Shown here piece after piece: positions 1 to 4,520 of a DNA stretch of 6,542 nt. The notes beneath the pieces were generated by a model. The model searched no databases and was not told where the DNA came from. It worked only from the letters and a program-made list of their open reading frames with translations. This DNA comes from Lachnospiraceae bacterium. Its GTDB lineage: Bacteria > Bacillota > Clostridia > Lachnospirales > Lachnospiraceae. The stretch is taken from assembly GCA_900759225.1 (NCBI GenBank), contig CAAEUM010000331.1, positions 1 through 6,542 on the forward strand. The letters run 5' to 3'. Made by a program: the position numbers and the translations under genes. How positions within the stretch are numbered: position 1 is the first letter of the stretch; each line of letters opens with the position of its first letter.

Positions 1-234
1 CATGAAATCTGCTCTGCCTTTCTCGCCGGCAGGACAGAAGAAAGCGCAAGGCTTCAGCGGGAGGCCTACCCTCTTATTTCCGCTCTTTTCAGTGAGGTGA
101 ACCCGATACCTGTAAAAGCAGCCTTAAATCTTATGGGGAAAAATGTGGGCCCAATGAGGATGCCGCTTACGGAAATGGAGCCGGAGAATAAACAGAGGCT
201 TAAGGCAGCAATGGAAGCTTACGGTATCTTATAA
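1..234 (+). CDS. dapA: 4-hydroxy-tetrahydrodipicolinate synthase, C-terminal part (5' end outside window)
   Basis: This is the last 77 codons of an open frame that enters the window at base 1 and stops at TAA 232-234. DapA condenses pyruvate with aspartate semialdehyde in the cytoplasm, the first committed step of lysine and meso-diaminopimelate synthesis. The fragment carries the family's characteristic C-terminal block, NPIPVKAALNLMG at fragment residues 34-46, followed by GPMRMPLTEME and a short helix ending in YGIL. The catalytic lysine and the pyruvate-binding motifs lie upstream and cannot be seen. A full DapA is usually about 290 residues, so roughly three quarters is missing because of the window edge, with no sign of gene damage. 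The next gene, dapB, catalyses the following step and begins 58 nt downstream, which fits a dapA-dapB operon. The assignment rests on recognition of the C-terminal block plus this neighbour. Confidence 0.93.
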   Translation, partial: HEICSAFLAGRTEESARLQREAYPLISALFSEVNPIPVKAALNLMGKNVGPMRMPLTEMEPENKQRLKAAMEAYGIL

Positions 235-250
235 GAAGAAATTTTACGAA

Positions 251-275
251 AGCCGCCGTCAGCCCGGCGGCTGAC
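251..275 (+). promoter_or_regulatory. GC-rich hairpin(s) in the dapA-dapB gap
   Basis: Two alternative stems share the same bases. AGCCGCCG 251-258 pairs perfectly with CGGCGGCT 265-272 around a 6-nt loop. GTCAGCC 258-264 pairs perfectly with GGCTGAC 269-275 around the tetraloop CGGC. No T-run follows, so this is not a normal intrinsic terminator on the + strand. It could be an RNA processing or stability element that sets the dapA to dapB ratio (inference). Confidence 0.5.
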
Positions 276-292
276 AGAAAAGAGGGACAGAA

Positions 293-1051
293 ATGATCAG
301 AGTAATTATGCATGGCTGCTGCGGCGCCATGGGAAAAACAGTCACAGAGCTGGCAAGAGATATGGAAGGCATTGAAATTGTGGCAGGTGTGGATATAAAT
401 GGAAGCGCAGGCCAGGATTATCCGGTGTTTTCGTCCTTGGAAGAATGTGATGTAAAGGCGGATGCAGTTATTGACTTCTCGTTTGCGTCTGCAGTGGACG
501 GGCTGCTTGCGGCCTGTGAAAAAAAGGGGCTTCCGGTAGTGCTGTGTACAACAGGGCTCTCGGATGAACAGCTTAAGCGGGTGGAAGAAACCAGCAGGCA
601 CATTGCCATCCTGCGTTCTGCCAACATGTCCCTGGGTGTAAATCTTCTTCTTAAGCTGGTGCAGGATGCGGCAAAGGTTCTGGCTGAAGCCGGATTTGAT
701 ATGGAAATTGTGGAAAAGCATCACAGGAAAAAAATGGATGCGCCCAGTGGTACGGCTCTGGCGCTGGCTGATTCGATCAATGAGGCCATGGATAAAAGCT
801 ATCACTATACCTATGACAGAAGTACAAGGCGGCAGGCCAGGGATGAGAAGGAGATTGGCATCTCGGCTGTGCGGGGCGGCACGATTGTAGGAGAGCATGA
901 CGTTATATTTGCAGGTCAGGATGAAACCATTACCTTAAGCCACAGTGCCTATTCAAAGGCTGTTTTTGCAAAGGGCGCCCTGGAGGCAGCCAAATTCCTT
1001 GCAGGAAAGAGGCCGGGCCTTTATTCAATGAAGGATGTGATCGGTTTATGA
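293..1051 (+). CDS. dapB: 4-hydroxy-tetrahydrodipicolinate reductase
   Basis: This 252-residue cytoplasmic enzyme reduces the DapA product with NAD(P)H to tetrahydrodipicolinate in the lysine/diaminopimelate pathway. The N-terminal Rossmann nucleotide-binding loop is visible as GCCGAMG at residues 8-14, with an acidic residue (D34) at the end of the second strand where cofactor preference is set. The substrate-binding and catalytic signature EKHHRKKMDAPSGTA spans residues 141-155. By alignment to the well-studied E. coli enzyme, H143 and H144 match the catalytic histidine pair and K147 the catalytic lysine. A second conserved block, RGGTIVGEHDVIF, lies near residue 195. The length is normal for the clostridial form; E. 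coli DapB is slightly longer. The ATG at 293 is supported by AGAGGG at 281-286 with a 6-nt spacer. It follows dapA by 58 nt and is probably co-transcribed with it. No clear terminator follows the gene. Confidence 0.97.
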   Translation: MIRVIMHGCCGAMGKTVTELARDMEGIEIVAGVDINGSAGQDYPVFSSLEECDVKADAVIDFSFASAVDGLLAACEKKGLPVVLCTTGLSDEQLKRVEETSRHIAILRSANMSLGVNLLLKLVQDAAKVLAEAGFDMEIVEKHHRKKMDAPSGTALALADSINEAMDKSYHYTYDRSTRRQARDEKEIGISAVRGGTIVGEHDVIFAGQDETITLSHSAYSKAVFAKGALEAAKFLAGKRPGLYSMKDVIGL

Positions 1052-1156
1052 GACAATGGGTGACGGCTCATCCTGTCTGAAATTGTTTTAAAAATTTCTT
1101 ACATAAATTTCCCACCATAATCCATTGTCCTTTCGAACATACTAAGAGAAGAAAAC

Positions 1157-1164
1157 GAAAGGAG
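1157..1164 (+). promoter_or_regulatory. Ribosome binding site of the lipoprotein gene
   Basis: GAAAGGAG lies 10 nt upstream of ATG 1175. The match to the anti-Shine-Dalgarno is good but the spacing is slightly long. It supports the chosen start, which is also the one that gives a complete lipoprotein signal peptide. No convincing sigma-A promoter was found in 1052-1156. Confidence 0.6.
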
Positions 1165-1174
1165 AATGTAAATT

Positions 1175-1504
1175 ATGAAGAAAAACAGATATGCAGCAGC
1201 GTTTCTTGTATTTGTCCTGCTTCTGTCCCTGACAGCCTGCGGTACAAACAATTCCAAAAGCCCTACTACCTCCGGGGGTGGGATGGGTTCCAGCCCGGAA
1301 AGCCAAACTGCCGCTGACAGGACACAGCCTTCCAGCACGCAGGGCGAAACGAGGGAGGGTGTAATTGACGGACTTGTAAATGATATGCAGAATGGGGTGG
1401 ATAATCTGCAGAATGATATGAAGGGGACCAGGGCGCCGGGAGAGACAACTCAAAATGCAACAAGGTATCCTGCTTCATCAGAAACATCTGTGACTAACCC
1501 ATAA
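1175..1504 (+). CDS. Small secreted lipoprotein of unknown function
   Basis: The product is 109 residues. It opens with a textbook lipoprotein signal peptide: basic MKKNR, a hydrophobic core at about residues 7-19, and a lipobox LTAC at 19-22. Cys22 should therefore be lipidated and anchor the mature 88-residue protein to the outer face of the membrane. The mature part is low in complexity and rich in Ser, Thr, Gly, Asn and Gln. Its one ordered-looking segment, about residues 61-83, is a probable amphipathic helix with a near-duplicated Asn-Asp-Met-Gln-Asn pattern (NDMQN at 69-73, LQNDM at 78-82). The tail is polar and probably disordered. I recognise no enzymatic domain. The gene stands alone between dapB and a strong terminator. 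Signal and lipobox are seen directly; surface location is inferred; the biological role is unknown. Confidence 0.85.
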   Translation: MKKNRYAAAFLVFVLLLSLTACGTNNSKSPTTSGGGMGSSPESQTAADRTQPSSTQGETREGVIDGLVNDMQNGVDNLQNDMKGTRAPGETTQNATRYPASSETSVTNP

Positions 1505-1553
1505 ATGATATCTGCCGGGCAGCTTGATGCCGGGATAAAAGAAGCTTTTTACA

Positions 1554-1590
1554 AAAAAACGGTCTTGAAGCTCAGGGCCGTTTTTTGTAT
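1554..1590 (+). terminator. Intrinsic terminator after the lipoprotein gene, possibly bidirectional
   Basis: The left arm (1554-1567, AAAAAACGG followed by TCTTG) pairs with the right arm (1573-1586, CAGGGCCGTTTTTT). This gives about 14 pairs including two G-T wobbles around a 5-nt loop. The right arm ends in six T and the left arm begins with an A-tract, so the structure could also stop transcription from the opposite direction. It lies about 50 nt after the lipoprotein stop codon at 1502-1504. Confidence 0.85.
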
Positions 1591-1593
1591 AAT
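1565..1593 (+). promoter_or_regulatory. Sigma-A-type promoter overlapping the terminator
   Basis: TTGAAG at 1565-1570 and a perfect TATAAT at 1588-1593 are separated by exactly 17 nt. Transcription would begin near position 1600, about 20 nt ahead of the ATG at 1623 and just before its AAAGGG ribosome binding site (1612-1617). The -35 lies in the terminator stem and loop and the -10 just beyond the T-tract, so the two elements share the same bases. Confidence 0.6.
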
Positions 1594-1622
1594 AAATCTG
1601 AGAGTGCCGGGAAAGGGAAACG

Positions 1623-1955
1623 ATGGCAGGATTTTCCGGAAGATTAAAAAATGCCCGGTGCCGCCGCAGGCTGCAGCGGGCACGCAGGCAGTTCATAAAG
1701 GGCAGACAAGGCAGATTCCCCCTGGGCCGGGCGGCTCTAGGGATTTTAGCAGGAATCAGCCTGTTATCTGCCGCTGCATCATGGAAAAAATCGGAAAAAG
1801 AAGCTGCGCCCGGTACAGACTGGGTCAGCACTCGTCAAAGGCTGGAGCCGGAGGCAGGAAACAGCAAAGAAACAGGTTTTCATGTGCGCCTGGATGAGAG
1901 GGGGATCACCTTGTTTCATATACAGGAGGAAACCTATGAAGCACCCAGTGATTAG
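1623..1955 (+). CDS. Unrecognised small basic membrane-anchored protein
   Basis: The product is 110 residues and I do not recognise its family. Residues 1-35 are very basic, with Arg/Lys clusters such as RCRRRLQRARR, and should stay in the cytoplasm by the positive-inside rule. A single hydrophobic segment at about residues 36-53 (LGRAALGILAGISLLSAAA and its surroundings) looks like a membrane span or uncleaved signal anchor. The remaining roughly 57 residues are polar and would face outward. They end in an alternating hydrophobic stretch, FHVRLDERGITLFHIQEE, that looks like two beta strands. The start is supported by AAAGGG at 1612-1617 (5-nt spacing) and a good promoter at 1565-1593. It could be a DNA- or RNA-touching membrane protein or a small spore/envelope protein, but nothing in the sequence decides this. 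A competing frame from 1505 runs through the terminator and looks less protein-like. Confidence 0.62.
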   Translation: MAGFSGRLKNARCRRRLQRARRQFIKGRQGRFPLGRAALGILAGISLLSAAASWKKSEKEAAPGTDWVSTRQRLEPEAGNSKETGFHVRLDERGITLFHIQEETYEAPSD

Positions 1956-2037
1956 CTCAGGGCAGATGCTTTCATTAGAAATTTTAATGAATGCCCTTCT
2001 TGTATTCATTTTCATAATGTATTATAATTTCTTCTGA
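1936..2037 (+). CDS. Candidate 33-residue hydrophobic small protein
   Basis: A short frame runs from ATG 1936 to TGA 2035-2037. Its start lies inside the last codons of the upstream small gene, a 20-nt overlap. A perfect AGGAGG at 1924-1929 sits 6 nt before the ATG, better than most ribosome sites in this window and suited to translational coupling. The product begins MKHPVISSGQ and continues with an almost unbroken hydrophobic segment (residues 12-28) ending in aromatic residues, as in a tiny single-span membrane protein. Against it: the AGGAGG can be explained by Gln-Glu-Glu codons of the upstream gene, AT-rich DNA readily encodes hydrophobic peptides, and the frame overlaps a hairpin and the purC promoter. 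No function can be assigned. Confidence 0.35.
   Translation: MKHPVISSGQMLSLEILMNALLVFIFIMYYNFF
1959..1997 (+). terminator. Hairpin upstream of the purC promoter, possible weak terminator
   Basis: TTCATTA 1971-1977 pairs perfectly with TAATGAA 1985-1991 around a 7-nt loop. AGGGCA 1959-1964 and TGCCCT 1992-1997 extend the stem, with GATGCT (1965-1970) bulged on the left. The stretch after it (1998-2012) is T-rich but interrupted. It may end transcripts of the small gene at 1623-1955. An alternative pairing of AATGAAT 1986-1992 with ATTCATT 2004-2010 is also possible. Confidence 0.4.
2000..2028 (+). promoter_or_regulatory. Promoter of the purine gene cluster (purC)
   Basis: TTGTAT at 2000-2005 and a perfect TATAAT at 2023-2028 are separated by 17 nt, a strong sigma-A-type match. 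Transcription should start near 2035, leaving a leader of about 80 nt before purC. I saw no purine riboswitch core, no ykkC-type element and no clear pair of PurR boxes in that leader, so the basis of any purine control here is not visible. Confidence 0.75.
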
Positions 2038-2114
2038 AATGAGATTCTTTTATAGCAACAGCTTATAAATAACTGTAAATCTTGTGAACAAATGAAAAGG
2101 ACAGGTGGAGACTC

Positions 2115-2822
2115 ATGGAAAAGAAAGAAATGCTCTATGAAGGTAAGGCAAAGAAGGTTTATGCAACCCAGGACCCGGATGTATTGATCGTATCCTATAA
2201 GGATGATGCTACAGCATTTAACGGCTTAAAGAAGGGTACGATTGTTGGAAAGGGTGCGATCAATAACCGTATGACAAACTTCATCTTTAAAAAGCTGGAG
2301 GAGCAGGGTGTTCCGACCCACCTGGTTGAAGAGTTAAATGACAGGGAAACAGCGGTAAAAAAGGTGGAGATCGTTCCTCTTGAGGTAATTATCCGCAATT
2401 ATTCCGCAGGCAGCTTTGCAAAGAAGATGGGTATGGAGGAAGGCGTTAAGTTTAAGTGCCCTACCCTTGAATTTAGCTACAAGAATGATGATCTGGGCGA
2501 CCCCTTTATCAACAGCTACTATGCTCTTGCCCTGGGACTTGCAACCCAGGAGGAAATTGATGATATTACCAGATATGCATTTAAGGTAAATGAAGTCCTG
2601 CAGAATTATTTTGATGGCTTAAATATTGATTTGATCGATTTTAAGATTGAATTCGGACGTTTCCATGGACAGATCATCCTTGCAGACGAGATCTCTCCGG
2701 ATACCTGCCGCCTGTGGGATAAGGATACCCATGAAAAGCTGGACAAGGACCGTTTCAGAAGGGACCTTGGAAATGTGGAAGATGCGTATGAGGAAGTATT
2801 CCGCAGGCTGGGAATCCAGTAA
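2115..2822 (+). CDS. purC: Phosphoribosylaminoimidazole-succinocarboxamide (SAICAR) synthase
   Basis: This 235-residue cytoplasmic enzyme joins aspartate to CAIR using ATP to give SAICAR in de novo purine synthesis. Family motifs appear in order. The glycine-rich nucleotide-binding strand-turn [10 protein letters not shown] is at residues 7-16. The segment [10 protein letters not shown] is at 28-37, [10 protein letters not shown] at 52-61 and the strongly conserved [17 protein letters not shown] at 90-106. [16 protein letters not shown] is at 118-133, [11 protein letters not shown] at 172-182 and [14 protein letters not shown] at 189-202. The length equals that of typical bacterial PurC, with no fusion or truncation. 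The ATG at 2115 is preceded by AGGTGGAG at 2103-2110, which can pair with the anti-Shine-Dalgarno in more than one register. It is the first gene after the 2000-2028 promoter. The product feeds PurB, encoded two genes downstream. Confidence 0.98.
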   Translation: MEKKEMLYEGKAKKVYATQDPDVLIVSYKDDATAFNGLKKGTIVGKGAINNRMTNFIFKKLEEQGVPTHLVEELNDRETAVKKVEIVPLEVIIRNYSAGSFAKKMGMEEGVKFKCPTLEFSYKNDDLGDPFINSYYALALGLATQEEIDDITRYAFKVNEVLQNYFDGLNIDLIDFKIEFGRFHGQIILADEISPDTCRLWDKDTHEKLDKDRFRRDLGNVEDAYEEVFRRLGIQ

Positions 2823-2844
2823 GCGGGCCGCAGAATATAAGAGG

Positions 2845-2872
2845 TTTGGGACTTCGGATCTGAAGTCCTAAA
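2845..2872 (+). promoter_or_regulatory. Stem-loop just after purC
   Basis: TTTGGGACTTC 2845-2855 pairs with GAAGTCCTAAA 2862-2872, 11 pairs including one G-T, around the loop GGATCT. No T-run follows, so termination here is unlikely. Its last three bases are also used by the next hairpin, so full formation of one limits the other. Possible roles are protecting the 3' end of purC mRNA or acting in an attenuator (inference). Confidence 0.55.
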
Positions 2873-2914
2873 GCAGCAGGGCGCCTGGGCAGGAATTACC
2901 CAGGCGCTGCTTTC
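2870..2914 (+). terminator. Strong GC hairpin with short T-run in the purC-purF gap
   Basis: GCGCCTGGG 2881-2889 pairs perfectly with CCCAGGCGC 2899-2907 around a 9-nt loop. AAAGCA 2870-2875 and TGCTTT 2908-2913 can extend it if GCAGG (2876-2880) bulges out. The T-run is only three bases, so it would be a leaky terminator or attenuator. That would let part of the purC transcription continue into purF. Confidence 0.55.
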
Positions 2915-2929
2915 ACCGAAGGAAGCGGC

Positions 2930-2989
2930 AGCAGGCCGTTTTATGGAGGATTGGCAACAAGGACGGCGGTCCGGCCTGCTTTTGGCAGG
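2930..2989 (+). promoter_or_regulatory. Two mutually exclusive stems upstream of purF
   Basis: AGCAGGCCG 2930-2938 pairs perfectly with CGGCCTGCT 2972-2980 across a 33-nt loop and is followed by TTT. CCTGC 2975-2979, part of that right arm, can instead pair with GCAGG 2985-2989 around TTTTG. A small GGAC/GTCC hairpin (2961-2972) also competes. This layout of competing stems resembles a switchable leader, but no ligand-binding core is recognised. Confidence 0.45.
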
Positions 2990-3029
2990 AAGGGGAGACA
3001 GCCTGTGAGACAGAAAGGGAACATGCACA

Positions 3030-4478
3030 ATGAAGCAGAATCAGATGGATTTTGATATTGGAGCGGATAAGCTGCGGGAGGAATGCGGCGTATTTGGTAT
3101 CTACGATTTCGACGGGAATAATGTGGCTTCCACCATTTATTATGGGCTGTTTGCCTTGCAGCACAGGGGGCAGGAGAGCTGCGGAATTGCAGTCAGCGAT
3201 ACAGAGGGACCTAAGGGGGTAGTGCGGGTTCACAAGGGAATGGGGCTTTGCAATGAGGTGTTTACGCCGGAAATTGTAGAGGGCCTTAGGGGCAACATTG
3301 GCGTAGGCCATGTGCGTTATTCTACCGCAGGCAGCAGTACCCGGGAAAATGCACAGCCTCTTGTGTTAAACTACATAAAGGGCACCCTGGCCCTGGCACA
3401 TAACGGCAATCTGGTAAATGCGCCGGAGCTGCGCCATGAGCTGGAATATACAGGCGCTATTTTCCAGACGACCATTGATTCAGAGGTGATCGCATACCAT
3501 ATTGCAAGGGCAAGAGTCAACACGCCAACGGTTGAGGCGGCAGTAGCAGAGGCAATGGCAAAGCTTAAGGGTGCCTACTCTCTGGTGATCATGAGCCCCA
3601 GGAAGCTGATCGGCGCAAGGGATCCCTTTGGATTTAAGCCTCTCTGCATTGGAAAGAGGGATAATGCCTATATACTGGCCTCCGAGACCTGTGCACTAGA
3701 TACCATCGGTGCTGAGTTTGTGCGGGATGTGGAGCCGGGAGAGATCGTGACGATCACAAAAGAGGGCATTCAGTCTGACCGTCATATGTGCTTTAAAGAC
3801 CCTGCAAAGGAAGCAAGATGCGTGTTTGAATATATTTACTTTGCAAGGCCGGACAGTGTGTTTGATCAGGTAAGTGTGTATCATTCCAGAATCCAGGCAG
3901 GCCGCTTCCTTGCAATGGATTCGCCGGTGGAGGCAGATGTGGTTGTAGGTGTTCCTGAATCAGGAAATGCGGCAGCGCTGGGATTTGCCCTGGAATCGGG
4001 GATCCCCTATGGCACCGCCTTTGTAAAGAATTCCTATGTGGGACGTACCTTTATTAAGCCGAAGCAGAGCAGCCGCGAGTCTGCAGTGCGGATTAAACTA
4101 AATGTGCTTAAGGAGGCGGTGGATGGAAAAAGAGTGGTAATGATCGATGATTCCATTGTCCGGGGAACCACCAGCGACCTGATCGTAAGTATGCTGAGGG
4201 ATGCCGGGGCAAAGGAGGTCCATGTAAGGATCAGTGCACCGCCCTTCCTTTATCCCTGCTACTTCGGAACGGATATCCCTTCCTCAGACCAGCTGATCGC
4301 CCATGGCAGGACGGTAGAGGAGATCCGCAGCCTTTTGGGAGCTGACAGCCTTTCTTATCTGCGGCAGGAACGTCTTTTGGAGCTTTCCCAGGGAAAGCCT
4401 ATCTGCACAGCCTGCTTCAGCGGGATCTATCCCATTGAGCCGCCTACGGAGGATATCCGGGGAAGCTACGAAAAATAA
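3030..4478 (+). CDS. purF: Amidophosphoribosyltransferase (glutamine PRPP amidotransferase)
   Basis: This enzyme makes phosphoribosylamine from PRPP and glutamine, the first step of de novo purine synthesis. It has 482 residues. Residues 1-18 form a propeptide before Cys19 in REECGVFGI; Cys19 should be exposed by self-cleavage as the N-terminal nucleophile of the glutaminase domain. That domain shows HRGQESCGIA (45-54), GHVRYSTAGSS (93-103), AHNGNLVN (123-130) and RDPFGFKPL (197-205). The phosphoribosyltransferase domain has the PRPP loop VVMIDDSIVRGTTS at 369-382. Four cysteines at 264, 410, 459 and 462 match the [4Fe-4S] ligands of the Bacillus-type enzyme, which predicts an oxygen-sensitive cluster. 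Family enzymes are inhibited by AMP and GMP nucleotides. The start is supported by AAAGGGA at 3014-3020 with a 9-nt gap. No independent promoter is evident in the purC-purF gap, so expression probably depends on readthrough. purB follows after 42 nt. Confidence 0.98.
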   Translation: MKQNQMDFDIGADKLREECGVFGIYDFDGNNVASTIYYGLFALQHRGQESCGIAVSDTEGPKGVVRVHKGMGLCNEVFTPEIVEGLRGNIGVGHVRYSTAGSSTRENAQPLVLNYIKGTLALAHNGNLVNAPELRHELEYTGAIFQTTIDSEVIAYHIARARVNTPTVEAAVAEAMAKLKGAYSLVIMSPRKLIGARDPFGFKPLCIGKRDNAYILASETCALDTIGAEFVRDVEPGEIVTITKEGIQSDRHMCFKDPAKEARCVFEYIYFARPDSVFDQVSVYHSRIQAGRFLAMDSPVEADVVVGVPESGNAAALGFALESGIPYGTAFVKNSYVGRTFIKPKQSSRESAVRIKLNVLKEAVDGKRVVMIDDSIVRGTTSDLIVSMLRDAGAKEVHVRISAPPFLYPCYFGTDIPSSDQLIAHGRTVEEIRSLLGADSLSYLRQERLLELSQGKPICTACFSGIYPIEPPTEDIRGSYEK

Positions 4479-4507
4479 AAGAGTTTTACGGTTTTCAATA
4501 CAGAAAC

Positions 4508-4513
4508 AGGAGG
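4508..4513 (+). promoter_or_regulatory. Perfect Shine-Dalgarno site of purB
   Basis: AGGAGG lies 7 nt before ATG 4521. A second ATG at 4516, between the two, is out of frame and too close to the site. This fixes 4521 as the start and agrees with the protein's N-terminal alignment. Confidence 0.85.
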
Positions 4514-4520
4514 ATATGAC

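Noticed and set aside
200..898. 232-codon minus-strand frame over dapB
   Set aside because: It is antisense to unmistakable DapB, has no family features, and is rich in Cys, His and Phe as expected from reverse reading.
1052..1129. Inverted repeat GACAATGG (1052-1059) and CCATTGTC (1122-1129)
   Set aside because: Only 8 bp with a 62-nt spacer and no supporting inner structure; it could be chance in a region of this size.
1131..1141. TTTCGAACATA, resembling a Bacillus PurR box core
   Set aside because: It is a single site, not a pair, and lies in front of the lipoprotein gene, not the purine genes; no matching partner was found near purC.
1505..1897. 130-codon open frame beginning right after the lipoprotein stop
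   Set aside because: It runs through the strong terminator and the promoter at 1554-1593, has no ribosome site at its start, and its second half is a shifted reading of the better supported 1623-1955 gene.
2035..2114. Possible purine riboswitch in the purC leader
   Set aside because: The leader is only about 80 nt and lacks the conserved junction and loop-loop sequences of the purine aptamer; no ykkC/PRPP-type core was seen either.
2943..3008. 21-codon frame in the purC-purF gap
   Set aside because: It has no ribosome binding site, lies within paired hairpin arms, and its product has no notable character.
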